From Macrostomum hystrix (taxonomy: Eukaryota > Platyhelminthes > Macrostomidae): a stretch of 64,000 nucleotides of DNA. The position numbers and the translations under genes were made by a program. Below are positions 33,270-43,846 of the stretch, one piece after another. Positions within the stretch are counted from its first letter, which is position 1. The number at the start of each line of letters is the position of its first letter. The DNA is taken from the NCBI GenBank assembly GCA_950097015.1, contig CATNEN010000039.1:17466501-17530500 (forward strand). The letters run 5' to 3'. The notes beneath the pieces are model-generated. The model did no database searches and was not told the DNA's origin. It saw only the letters and a program-made list of their open reading frames with translations.

Positions 33270-33470
33270 AGCTTCAAGAACCGCGTGATGTCCTTCCGAG
33301 GCCGTATTGACGATACCATCTCCCTAAGCTGGGCGGAGAGCGGATTTTTCAGCCACGGACCCAACGGCGCCAGCTGCTGCCACTGCGGCAAAACAATCGA
33401 GCGACTCGCGCCTTGAGACCCCTCGGAGTGGCACTCAAACCGAGGACAATCGGGCTGCTCGCTGCTGCGG
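33270..33470 (+). pseudogene. BIR-domain (IAP-like) exon remnant
   Basis: The plus strand translates to SFKNRVMSFRGRI..., then SWAESGFFSHG, PNGASCCHCG, an in-frame TGA at about 33414, then DPSEWHSNRGQSGC. This follows the BIR pattern: an AESGF core, a C-x2-C pair, W-H and a final C. It resembles the BIR-like blocks at 45575-45790 and 46960-47200, where AQSGFYSEG and AQNGFYSNS occupy the same place. The stop and altered ligand spacing mark it as a broken copy. The Helitron-like element at 33547 starts 75 bp downstream. Confidence 0.65.
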
Positions 33471-33546
33471 TTCAGCTGTGGATAATGCGCCTTTGTCACT
33501 GGAGATGAGAGGAAATGAACTTTTCCATCCGTAGGACTGGCCAACT

Positions 33547-33920
33547 GGGATCATGGTCAACTGGGGGATCATTGTCAACTGGGGGAACATTGTAAACTGG
33601 GGGATCATTCAACTGGGGGATCATTGTCAACTGGGAGATCATTTGTCAACTGGGGGATCATTGTCAACTGGGGGATCATTGTCAACTGGGGGATCATTGT
33701 CAACTGGGGGATCATTGTCAACTGGGGGATCATTGTCAACTGGGGGATCATTGTCAACTGGGGGATCATTGTCAACTGGGGGATAATTGTCAACTGGAGG
33801 ATCATTTGTCAACTGGGGGATCATTAGAGCTTAAAAAAGCTGAAAATACAGCTGCTAAAAAGTATATACTGGACGAAATAAGAATATTTATGCTCCCCGA
33901 AGGGGTGCAAAACTTGCTAG
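33547..33920 (+). mobile_element. Helitron-like 3' end carrying an 18-bp minisatellite
   Basis: About 15 copies of an 18-bp unit (ctgggggatcattgtcaa) at 33547-33825 are followed by about 65 bp of unique sequence, a hairpin gctccccgaaggggtgc (33892-33908), an 8-nt spacer aaaacttg, and CTAG (33917-33920) followed by T. Hairpin, short spacer, CTRR and insertion before T is the signature of Helitron 3' ends. The same satellite plus the same flank occurs inverted at 51491-53757. No Rep/helicase gene is present, so this would be non-autonomous. The 5' end is not defined. Confidence 0.65.
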
Positions 33921-34640
33921 TAATTCTCTATTTACAATAGAGAATGTTTATCAACGAGATACTTTGACACACAAGCAGTTATGAAATTATGAAATTGTCA
34001 ATTGATTAGAGATATGTCTAAACAGCGCTGTGTCTATTTTTTTATTTTTACGAGTGGCTTACGATAGGCAGACTTTCAAAGATGTGTCGTTTATAAATTC
34101 GCTATGAACAGAGAAGATGGGTGTACGAACAAATCTCTATGCCTACAAATGTGCATCAAAGACAGAAATTTGGAGTTGTACGTTTTGGTACCTTGTTCAG
34201 TTGTGCTTGCTCAGTTCAGCACTAACACGTACGTATTCAAAATGCTGTAGTACCTTGTAGCATGGCTAGAAAAATGTTCTCTTTTCTAAGAGGCTCGCTA
34301 AACAAAGTCCCCAAAAGGAAACGCAATAGTCCGTGTAATTCAGGTAAAAATCCAATTTTTTACGCTACGCGCCTCGACGTTTTACCTCGTTTGAACCCGA
34401 GCAGCCTATTCATATTGGTGTTGTACGAGTAGTTAGCGTAAGTGAAATGCGTTTCACGGCCCTCTGAGACTTTCTATGGTCTTGTTAGCACAAAATTTGT
34501 CCTGTTAATGTTCTACGCGATCTTTGATTAACTTCGTACTAATCACAACATACACAGTGGTACTAATTAAGTAATTGTGATTGTGATTGTGATTACCCAA
34601 TTGTAACTGTGTAATTGTAATTGCCGCTCTCTCCAGCGCC
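33921..34640. other. No recognisable gene
   Basis: AT-rich sequence ending in a gattgtgattgtgattaccc-like stretch around 34575-34620. Confidence 0.45.
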
Positions 34641-35320
34641 CTGCGTGGTGCTGGGGCGGCCAACCCAACCTTGGATTTCAATCGGGAAGCCGGGTGCAGC
34701 AGAAGAAGCTGCAAATTTGCTCATCAGTGCCGTAGATGCGGCATAGGCCACTCAGAAGCTGCTGCCGATCGGGATGGCGAGGGCAGTGAGACGACTAGGC
34801 ATTCGCACTGACTTGGTGCTTGTTCTGATTTTAACGCCCTGGTTTTATCTACAGATCTAAAGTATGCAGAGTGGAAGAAGGAGCTGATGTGCACTGATTT
34901 ACCTGAGGAAAAGATTTATTCTCGACTATGTTGCTTACGGATTCCGCATTACTATCAAGAGTGCTTCTGGTTTCAAGCCAGTTGAAGCTGATAACTACCA
35001 TTCTGTCAATATTTCATTTTGAAGCTGTCTAAACGCAGATTAACAAAGAGCTCAAGTGTGGGCGGTATCGCGAGTGCCCGATCGGCGGGCGTCCAAAATT
35101 GGTCAGCGCCCTTGGAGCCCTGACCAAAGATAGTGATCGTGTGCGCCTTAATCCCCACTGCAGTCGGCCTTTGAACAACTCTTTGAACTCCAGATGGGTC
35201 TGCCAGGAGAAGCTGCGACTCACGTGCGCCGATAACTTTGCGAGAAAGCTGTCCAGAGGCTGTTTTATGACAAAGGTGGACCTCAGCGATCCATCAAGCA
35301 CCTATCCATTTAATAATCAA
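34641..35320 (+). pseudogene. Decayed DIRS-like (tyrosine recombinase type) retrotransposon fragment
   Basis: At 34660-34760 the plus strand reads FNREAG, RRSCKFAHQCRRCGIGHS, a Cys/His cluster like the one seen in DIRS-type Gag proteins. At about 34930-35010 a frame reads VAYGFRITIKSASGFKP, and at 35037-35318 it continues INKELKCGRYRECPIGGRPK, LVSALGALTKDSDRVRLN, CSRPLNNSLN and GCFMTKVDLSD. These match the N-terminal RT segment of DIRS-like elements (INKEL..GR, SPLGAVPK, DCSRP, KVDL). The reading is broken by frameshifts and a stop and ends before the YxDD box. The fragment is cut at about 35320, where sequence of another retroelement begins. Confidence 0.6.
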
Positions 35321-35423
35321 AATTCATCGCTTCACACAATGCTACCGAAAGTAGAATAGGCCTTCCTAGCTGTGACGCGGATGTGAGGCGTTCAGTTAAC
35401 TCTGCGGTAGAGGATAATCCGAA

Positions 35424-36290
35424 TGCATCGGACCTGCTTCTCCATGGCGATCTCCTTGCCATCGAGGGTGAGAGAGGCATCGGACCTGCTTCTCCATGGC
35501 GATCTCCTTGCCATCGAGGGTGAGAGGCATCGGACCTGCTTCTCCATGGCGATCTCCTTCCCATCGAGGGTGAGAGAGGCATCGGACCTGCTTCTCCATG
35601 GCGATCTCCTTGCCATCGAGGGTGAGAGAGGCATCGGACCTGCTTCTCCATGGCGATCTCCTTCCCATCGAGGGTGAGAGAGGCATCGGACCTGCTTCTC
35701 CATGGCGATCTCCTTGCCATCGAGGGTGAGAGAGGCATCGGACCTGCTTCTCCATGGCGATCTCCTTGCCATCGAGGGTGAGAGGCATCGGACCTGCTTC
35801 TCCATGGCGATCTCCTTGCCATCGAGGGTGAGAGGCATCGGACCTGCTTCTCCATGGCGATCTCCTTGCCATCGAGGGTGAGAGGCATCGGACCTGCTTC
35901 TCCATGGCGATCTCCTTCCCATCGAGGGTGAGAGGCATCGGACCTGCTTCTCCATGGCGATCTCCTTGCCATCGAGGGTGAGAGAGGCATCGGACCTGCT
36001 TCTCCATGGCGATCTCCTTGCCATCGAGGGTGAGAGGCATCGGACCTGCTTCTCCATGGCGATCTCCTTCCCATCGAGGGTGAGAGGCATCGGACCTGCT
36101 TCTCCATGGCGATCTCCTTGCCATCGAGGGTGAGAGGCATCGGACCTGCTTCTCCATGGCGATCTCCTTGCCATAGAGGGTGAGAGAGGCATCGGACCTG
36201 CTTCTCCATGGCGATCTCCTTCCCATCGAGGGTGAGAGAGGCATCGGACCTGCTTCTCCATGGCGATCTCCATGCCATAGAGATTCCAAA
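35424..36290. repeat. 50/52-bp minisatellite expanded within an RT fragment
   Basis: About 17 copies of a 50- or 52-bp unit beginning catcggacctgcttctccat and containing tggcgatctccttgccatcg. The two lengths differ by one AG in the ctnagag junction. On the minus strand the first unit is continuous with the reverse-transcriptase frame coming from 36622, and all three minus frames stay open over long stretches, giving the apparent 310-408-residue proteins here. I treat those as products of the repeat. Confidence 0.92.
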
Positions 36291-36655
36291 AGAGCTTGCT
36301 GGCAAACATAACCGCTCCGATCATAGACTCCGAGAGCCTCAGCCCGCTTTGGTCCTTCCAGCGCTCCGATTTGTCTATGAAGCCCCGCAGAATGTTGTGG
36401 TGGTGTCCGCCAAATCACGGTCACATCATCAGCGTAGCCCACTTTTTGGAAAGGATCTGGCTGAGCAACGTTGAGCAGCTCATCCATAACGAGGTTTAAC
36501 AGAAACGGGGGGGAGGACTCCGCGCTGGGGGGCCCTTTCCTGACAGGCGCAGAGCGTCGGCAGCCGTTCAGGTGGGCCACCCAGGCCTCTCTCCACGGCG
36601 CTGACACGTAGCCCGGCACCACGCAGGCGCGCAGGAGTTGACAGAAGAGGTCAAG
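36291..36655 (-). pseudogene. Non-LTR reverse transcriptase fragment with internal deletion
   Basis: The minus strand reads GYVSAPWREAWVAHL, similar to RT motif 1 (compare GYVPALWHEARVVFI in the element at 62088-63860). It then jumps to an R-x-PQRGVLPP / FLLNLVMDELL block (motif 4) and KVGYADDVTVIWR (motif 5 with YADD). Motifs 2-3 are missing and one frameshift separates the motif-4 halves. It then runs into the 50-bp minisatellite at 36290. It is a decayed R1/Jockey-like element. Confidence 0.75.
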
Positions 36656-36733
36656 GAGTCATCTTACACGTACTATGTGCATGCATATGGTGTTGTTAGT
36701 TGCTAGGTGGATAGGTGCTAGGGAACTAGTTTA

Positions 36734-38447
36734 CTAGGTAGTGATAAAATTTCAGGAAAGTAACCTCCATAAACAAGGCAATTTCGTGGAAAAGCCCGAA
36801 AGAAACACTATTTCTTAATTCTATTTTAAAACTTCTATTACAAATGAATGACCTGTTTGCATAAATGTCATAAAAGTGCATTGTCTGTGGAAAAGAGTGA
36901 ACAGGTGAACGTGTTTGTTGTGTCAAAAATCAGCGCCTTCGTCCATTTCTTCAGCGATTTCAGCACGTTCCACAAAGCTGTCATTGAGCTGGATACACTT
37001 CTCATAGCGATGCAGCAGTTTGTCGATTCCCTCCCCCCAAAAACTCGCAGGCAGCGCATGGAGAGATTCGTTTGCCGCGGCAATGACTTCCTGTCGACTG
37101 GTGAAGACGCGACCTCGCATGGGCTTCTTCATTACTCCAAACAAGTGAAAGTCAGCAATGGCGAGGTCTGGTGAATAAGGTGGATGATTAAGCAGCCGAA
37201 AGCCGAGCTCTTCCACTTTCCTTGTGGTGGCCGCGGCAACGTGAGGGCGAGCGTTGTCCCACAAGATGAAGGGCCTGGCGCGCATGATGCGTCGCTTCTG
37301 GAGGATGACTTCACGCAGACGAGCAACTTGATCTTGCACGTATGCAGCATTGATGGTGGCCTTGTCTGGCAGGTAGTCGACCATCAGAACCCCACAGGCG
37401 TCAAACCACACGGTGCACATGATGTTGCGTGTCCATGCCGACTTCATTGGCTTTGTGTGCGGCTGACGGCCCCTGGGCCCCCACTGCATGGACTGCTGCT
37501 TAGTCAGTGGATTAAACATTGGCAGTGGTGTCTCATCCATACTGATGAGAAGTCGTTGAAACTCCTGATCACCAAGTTGCTGCCACAACTGCAAGTTCTC
37601 CGTTGCACAGTGAATTCGCTTTCTTTTGTGGTCCAGGGTCAACTCACGCGGCACCCACTTGGCACAGACTCTCGACCAGTTTATCTCCTTGAGGATGCGG
37701 CTCACAGAAGCAATGGAGATGCTACAGACCTCCTCAACTTCACGCAATGTGGCAGAAGGATTGGCGCAGAGGTAATCACGGACAATCTGTTTGCTGTTGT
37801 CATCCGTTGACGTGCGGGGGCGACCTGACCTCGGCGCGTCACCACATCCTGTAGCACCATCGCGGAACGCCTTGCAGTGAGCATAAACCCGCGCTTGCGA
37901 TAGTGCCTGATCTCCAAATGCCTGGTTCAGGTCCCGAGCGATATCGCATGGCTTCTTTCCAAGTTGAACCAGACCAGCGATAAAATGCCGTTGTCCTTCC
38001 TTCGATCCAATTTCTGAATGATCTTTCGGTCGTTCCATAGTCTCACTTGAAAGCACTTTTCAGTCGTCTCTCAGTCAAGCATTTGCAATTTTGAGCAGCC
38101 CCATGCAGCTTAAAAAACAAAAATTCCTAGGCAACTTTGCCCAGCAGCAGAACAGCAGACACCGGAGACAGTATCAGAAGCAGCTGAGTGCATCAGCAGC
38201 ATCATTAGCAGTTTTCAAGTTCTAAGCAAGTTCTCAGGTATATAGACCGCAGACAAAAATCGTAATTTTTAATCTCGAGGTCTGGACTTCAATGTGAGAT
38301 TTCACTAGTGCACGTAGACCGACAGAGCTGCAACTGAAGCTGTGTGCTGTCCATATTTGCAAAATTACAAGGTAAAAATTTCAAGTTAAAAAGTTTATCC
38401 ATTAAAAAGTTATGACTAAATTCTCGTTACTTTTGAAACACCCCTTG
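36734..38447 (-). mobile_element. mariner-family DNA transposon
   Basis: The transposase gene is flanked by candidate inverted ends: left ctaggtagtgataaaatttc followed by aggaaagtaac; right (inward) caaggggtgtttcaaaagta followed by ac. They share the CnAGG start and TTTCA..AAAGTAAC core but need two small gaps, so the ends are provisional. Both are preceded by TA (36732-36733 and 38448-38449), the mariner target duplication. Total length would be about 1.71 kb. Confidence 0.65.
36923..38056 (-). CDS. mariner transposase, uninterrupted, DD34D
   Basis: A 377-residue open frame; the likely true start is the second Met (MERPKDH), giving about 371 residues, slightly longer than the usual 345. The N-terminal paired helix-turn-helix region includes GDAPRSGRPRTS and REVEEVCSISIASVSRILKE, followed by the mariner linker WVPRELT. 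The catalytic triad is D in SMDET, D in LWDNARPH, and D in HPPYSPDLAIADFHLF, with 34 residues between the last two, so DD34D. It cuts and pastes its own element at TA sites. No stop or frameshift is seen, so this copy could still be active or could be of recent arrival. Confidence 0.95.
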   Translation of the reverse strand: MLSSETMERPKDHSEIGSKEGQRHFIAGLVQLGKKPCDIARDLNQAFGDQALSQARVYAHCKAFRDGATGCGDAPRSGRPRTSTDDNSKQIVRDYLCANPSATLREVEEVCSISIASVSRILKEINWSRVCAKWVPRELTLDHKRKRIHCATENLQLWQQLGDQEFQRLLISMDETPLPMFNPLTKQQSMQWGPRGRQPHTKPMKSAWTRNIMCTVWFDACGVLMVDYLPDKATINAAYVQDQVARLREVILQKRRIMRARPFILWDNARPHVAAATTRKVEELGFRLLNHPPYSPDLAIADFHLFGVMKKPMRGRVFTSRQEVIAAANESLHALPASFWGEGIDKLLHRYEKCIQLNDSFVERAEIAEEMDEGADF

Positions 38448-38449
38448 TA

Positions 38450-39652
38450 CCTTCTACCTTATGTTCGCAGAACAATAATGAACAATAATGAAACAATAAT
38501 GAACATTGACTATGGCCATTGGTTTTGGTTTTTTTCCAATGTCCTTGCCGCGGAAAAACGACGGCACGGACAAGGGAAAATCTATTTAGCTTAGTAGAGA
38601 AAGGGAACTACATTCAACATTCGATTTTATTATATTACTCATAGTCCGTTACCACCGATGAGTTTAATTTCTGCCTGTTTCTGAAGTTTACTTTTTTGGT
38701 TAATATGTGTTGTTGAGAACTGTATTTCACACTGCATGTTTGTAGTTGAACTGTATCTGAGCGTGGTTCCCAGAATATTTAAATGCAGTTAAATAGAAAA
38801 ATAACGTTAATCTCCGGTGGAGAATTAAGTATCCCTTCTCATGTCTATGGTAAAAGTCAAGGAGAGAGAAAATAGAAAAAGAAGCTACTACGAGTCAAAC
38901 CTAAACTACTTTTTTCTGTGTTTGTCCCAAAATAAGGCACAGATCTGACTAGTTGAAACGGGGGAGCTTCACCGCCGACGATGTAATTGAGCGCTAAAAG
39001 TTTCCGCTCTATCCGATGAAACAACTTCCAGAATCACCAAACACGGGCCAACTTTTTGTTGCGCAACTTCTGAAACAAGAATCAAGTCACCAGCTCTTTA
39101 GACCGTCGAGATATTAAATGTTTCTGGCCGAAGGCCAGGCCTTCAAAATTTATCAGCATGTCACCCAAATGTGCCTGCATCTCCGTCTTCGGTGTTTACC
39201 GGAATTATCTATACCAATTTGCTGGACCTTCAAGGGCTACAACAGGTGGAAATAGGCCACACTATGGACACCCTGACGCGAATTTATCCAATTTCACTGA
39301 TCAAGCCTAAATATTAGGCACAGCTCAACCACATGACACCATCGTCTAGTCTGTCAACCACCACAACCCAACGCTGTTAGCATTTAGGCGCTGCCAAAAG
39401 AAATTGCAAGGGGGATCCCCCTTGGAATAAAAACGGGCGGCAAAATGGATTGGTAGTCCTACTTTTAATAGGCATGTTGTTCTATTGATTTGTAAAATAA
39501 AGACCTATGTACTTGTGTAACTTATATTAGTGACACTGCCTTAAGACCACTAGGAAATCTACGTTACATTAATTTAGTCTTGTCTTGCATATCCTAATAG
39601 TCCTTGATTAGGAGGTGAGTCTAGTAAAGCAACAAGTTCTACTTTGCACCGG
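38450..39652. other. No recognisable gene
   Basis: AT-rich unique sequence with a perfect 18-bp palindrome, caagggggatcccccttg, at 39407-39424. No coding signal. Confidence 0.45.
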
Positions 39653-39665
39653 GGTACCTGAGCTC

Positions 39666-42600
39666 TCTCTCTCTCTCTACTGGCCCCTCGGCCAAAGGCC
39701 ATACAGGGGGCGCGCCAGCGCGCCCGTTGCCTCCAGGAAATCCAGCACCCTCTCCGGGTGCTCCTGCAGCAGGGACATCGAGCCGATGCCTTCAAAGCAG
39801 CGGCGCTCCTCCTCCCATCTCGGGCAGTCCAGCAGGAAGTGTTCCGTGTTCTCGACAGGGGCTTGGCAATGTGGGCAGACCGGGCTCTCCACGCGGCCCC
39901 AGCGGTGTAGGGTGTCCCGAAGGAAAGGGGCCCGGTTGGCCCGCAGCTGTTAAAGGGCCACTTCCTGGTCCCGCCGCCTCCTGTTGCTTGGCGGCAGTGG
40001 CCTGCCCCTGCAGCGCCGGTGAGGGTGCTCCGCCGGAACCTCAGCCTCGTACTGGGCTTTGGCCCGGACGACGCTCTGCCGCCGGACCGCAGCCTGAATG
40101 GCACCTGCTGAAGCCCGGGTGCCTTCCTGAGGCAGCGCGCAGCCTTCCCGGGCCAGCGAGTCGGCTTCCTCGTTCAGGTGCAGACCCGCATGTCCCGGGA
40201 TCCAGATGACTGTGAGCCGGTGTTTTTCAGCCAGCTGGTGCAGCAGGGCCACTGCCTGTGCCGCCCCATGGTCGTCCTGACACCGCTCCGGGCGCTGCAG
40301 CTTCTCGAAGAGCGCGCGGGAGTCGAAGAGCAGCCAGATGGTACGATGGGTCTGCCCCTCCAGCAACTCCCACGCCGCCTGCAGCCCCGCCGCTGCCGCC
40401 GCCGCCTCTGCAGATGTTGAGCACGTGAGGCGCCCTGTCGCGACTGACCCGTTGACATCCGGGCCCGGTGCCCGCCGCCGGATCACGTAGCCGCCTCCCC
40501 CGTTCCGGACTCCTTCCTCCGCTGCCCCGTCCGTCCAAATTTGCAGGTCAGGCGGGTCCTTCTGGTGCAGGTTGTCCAGAGTGATCAGGGCTTCCTGCCT
40601 CCGCCGCCACTCCGGGTCCTCCCTCTTCGTGTTGAGCGTGCAGACAAACAACACTGCCGTACCCCTCCACGGCCTCGGCAGCATGGTCACAGGCACCCGC
40701 TCCTCGGGATTGTCGGCACTCCTCCTGCAGCCACAACCCCTCAACACTTGCTTGGCGGTATCCCTCCAGCTGGGCCGCAAACCCCCGCCTCGCGCCTTCA
40801 GCCTGCGCGCCGTGCATGGCTCCTGGGCCAGGCCTCCGAGCGGATGGGCAGCCGGGAACTGCCGGCACCTGGTGAGCAGCGCAGCAGCCTTCTCCTCGCA
40901 GATGGGGCCCAGCGACAGCAACTCCGCGTCCGTCGTCAGCGCCAGCGAACGCGCCCCTGCCCCGACCCCCGTGATGATGCGGGCCGCTTCGGCGTTCAGC
41001 CGTTCCAACCTCTGCCGGTGAGTTGGGGCCAGGAAGCTCCACCAGACCTCCGCGCAGTAGAGTCCAGCCGGCCTGACGTAGCTGCAATACAGCTGCCGCA
41101 GCGTACGAGCCTCCGCTCCCCAGGTGCGGCCTGCAACCGCACGGAGAGCGATGAGCCTGCGGCGAATGGTGGCAGCCGCAGATTGGGCGTGCTCGGCGAA
41201 GGTCAGCTGGCTGTCAAGGTGCACGCCCAGGATCTTGACCGTGCTGCTGAGCGCGATCTGCTGGCCGCCGACTGTCAGCTGCACGGGGGCCTTGCCCTTG
41301 ACCTCCCCCGGGTGCGTGGTAACCAGTAGGGCTTCGGTCTTGTCGGGCGCCAGCTCGAACTGATGATCCTTGCACCAGGAAGCCACTGCATCGATGGCGG
41401 TTTGCGACAGCTCCGCCGCCTCAGCTGCAGATTTCCCAGACGCGTTGACGGTCAGATCATCCGCATACTGCACTGGCCTGGACTCCGGCGCAGCGGCCTT
41501 AACGGCCGCCGGCAACGTGGAGGTAGCGATGACGAAGAGGAGGGAGAGCGGACTGCCCTGCGCGACGCCTTCCTTGAGGACCCGGCACCGACTCTCAGCG
41601 CTCTCCCAGCGAACCGTGGCACGCCTGTCAGACAGGAAGGCTCTAACCCACCTAAGCACTCTGGCCGGCGCGCGTGCCCGGGCCAACTCACGGAGGGTGC
41701 CTAACCGCCAGGTGCGGTCGAACGCTGCCTTGAAATCCACCGCCGTCACCATCGATCGGTGCATCGGCTGTTCCTGCAGGCTGTCGAACGCGGGCTGCGC
41801 AATCTGCGCAACGCAGTCAATGGTGCTGCGGCCTGTCCTGAACCCCGCCTGCTCGTCTGGGATCAGCCCGTGCAACTCGGCCCACACCGCCAGTCTCCGC
41901 TGCACCATGCTTTCCAGCAGCTTGCCGATGCAGCTCAGCAAGGAGATAGGCCGGTAGGACTTCGGGTCGCCCTTGTTCTTGCCCTTCTTCACAGCCGGCA
42001 CAATGGTAGCCCGTCTCCAAGCACTCGGTAGCTTCGCTTCGACCCAGCTCCTGTTGAGCAGGGTGAGCAGCGCTACGAGCCCGCTGGACGGCAGCCGCTT
42101 CAGCAACTCGGGGTGGACCTCGTCACCGCCCGGGGCCTTGCCCTCACTCCGCCGGATGGCCTCCTGGAGCTCTGCTAGCTAGAATGGTGATGCCGCCGCG
42201 TCCTCATGTTGTCCTGCTGCTATTGCCCGCCGGACTTCCGCCCTGGCTGCACTCTGGTCCGCCTTCGGGACCCGGAGCCGGCTGGCCTCGGCGTAGGTCG
42301 CCGCCGCCATCTCCGCCTTTTCCTTGTCCGAGTGGGCCGTCCGCCCGTTGTGGACGAGCGGGCTGTCAGGGAGCGGGAGGCGAACGTTGCCGTCGAGCGC
42401 CCGGATGACCTGCCAGACCTTGGTGTCCGGCGTCCTCGCATCCAGCTTGGAAACGAAGGTCCTCCAGGCCTCCGCCTTAGCTGCCCTGAATGTGCGCTCC
42501 GCCTCGATCCTGGCAAGCCTGTACGCTGCAACCTTCTCTGCGTTCCCGGGGTCGGATCTCAAGCGCTCCAGCGTCTCACGGAGGTTCGCGTGCGCCGCCC

Positions 42601-43833
42601 TGCACTCAGCGGACCACCAGGACTTGGCCTTGGCGACCGAGCCCCTGGGTATGCTCTTGGCGGCTGACTCCAGAACCTTAGAGGTGAAGCTCCTGTTGGC
42701 CAGCTCCAGGGAGAAAAAACGCGAGGCGTCCCAGCCGGCAAAGCGGGAATCAACCTCGGCCTGAAACTTAGGCCAGTCCGCCCTCTTGATGTTCAGGTGC
42801 GTGCGGGCCCTTCTGCCCTGTGGCGCGACGTACTGCACCGTCAGCAGCAGCGGGAGATGGTCGGATCCGACGGGGTCCAGGACCTGCCAGATGGCCTTGC
42901 CGGCCCAGCTAGCATGGCCCAGGGCGACGTCCGGCGCAGTGCCTACTCCAGTCGCAGAGAACCGCGTCGGGGACCCGTCGTTGAGGGCTAGCCATCCTTG
43001 CCCAGCCAGCCAGTCATCCAGATTCTCTCCCAGGTCGTCCGGGTCGCACTCAGGGTCCCAGCTGCCATGGGCGTTCACGTCCCCGAGAACCAGGTGGTCG
43101 GCTCCCCTCGGCCAGCTGCCGAGATGGAGGTCGCCGTCTCGCTGGTCCCCGTCGCCCAGGCGGACCGGCGGTCTGTAGATGTTGACGATGGTCAGCGGCT
43201 TGGTGTTGTTGCTCCGCACTCTGACACTCAGACTCTCCAAAGCAGCCCCGTCAGGCAGGCGCAGCCCGGGCTCCACTCTCTCATGCTGAATCCCGCGGCG
43301 AACAAGGGTCAGGAGACCCCCATGGTGCCCTGGGTTGGCACCTCTGTGCACTTGACGCTCTCTTCTGTAGGCCGTGAAGTCCTTGAAGTCGGGGATGGGA
43401 TCGTTGGGATGGAGATTCGTCTCTTGCAGCACGGCCACGTCTATCCTGTGAACATCGAGCAGCCGGCTCAACGCCGGTCCCCTCGATTTCAGGCCGTTGA
43501 GGTTGAGCTGCAGGATGTTAAGCGCTCTCTTCACTTGCTGCTGCTCCGGTCGTCTCTCGCCGCCTCTCGGCGGCCCGGGGTTCGACTCGATGTCCCCCGA
43601 CAGCAGGAGCCGGCGGCGCGCCCAGTCGGGGTTGGACGCCCGCCCACCCGAAAACCCGACCAGCGGGCGTGGGTGCTGGCGCTGCAGGCAGCACCAGGGG
43701 GTGGAAGCACTTGGCGCGGCTCTGTGCCGCGACGCCGGTCCGCACGAGAAGGGGGCTTCCTTGACCACAGGCCGGTCTCTCCGACCCGTTGCTCGTTGAG
43801 CAGGCCGTCAGGGCCTTGTGGTCGGTACGAACT
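39666..43833 (-). mobile_element. I-type non-LTR retrotransposon with RNase H and 2A-like motif, inactivated
   Basis: The element is bounded by a perfect 13-bp direct repeat ggtacctgagctc at 39653-39665 and 43834-43846, its target-site duplication. On the minus strand it runs 5' to 3' from 43833 to 39666 and ends in an (AG)n tail. GC content and codon use are much higher than in the surroundings. It carries one long frame (see 39677-43807) broken by two stops. The 5' end has no ATG before the coding frame and no separate ORF1, so it is probably 5'-truncated. Confidence 0.88.
39677..43807 (-). pseudogene. 2A-like / endonuclease / RT / RNase H / CCHC polyprotein with two in-frame stops
   Basis: One continuous frame of about 1375 codons interrupted only by TAG at 42179 and TAA at 39950; the sequence is in frame on both sides of each. 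Domains in order: a short leader ending in the 2A-like LLLSGDIESNPGP (DIESNPGP at 43571-43594); an APE endonuclease with LQLNLNGLKSRG, LQETNLHP, VLGDVNAHGSWD and VGSDHLPLLL; the RT with KAPGGDEVHPELL, SYRPISLLSCIGKLLE, AGFRTGRSTID, VDFKAAFD, AQGSPLSLLF and QYADDLTV (41456-41467); an RNase H with IWTDGAAEEG, the TSAEAAA glutamate and the NEEADSLAR aspartate; and, after the TAA, a CPHCQAPVENTEHFLLDC knuckle. One residue seems missing in SPLS[P]LLF. RNase H places it in the I group. Apart from the two stops the reading is intact, so inactivation is recent. Confidence 0.9.
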
Positions 43834-43846
43834 GGTACCTGAGCTC

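Noticed and set aside
35310-36622. Minus-strand open frames of 310-408 residues with repeated GDRHGEAGPMPL-type peptides.
   Set aside because: All three frames are open through a 50/52-bp minisatellite; only the 36291-36622 part is genuine RT-derived sequence.
39407-39424. Perfect 18-bp palindrome caagggggatcccccttg as a fourth Helitron end.
   Set aside because: No CTRR motif follows at the right distance on either strand, and no tandem array adjoins.
40541-41957. Long plus-strand frames within the I-type element.
   Set aside because: Antisense shadows of a GC-rich coding frame with full RT and RNase H motifs on the other strand.
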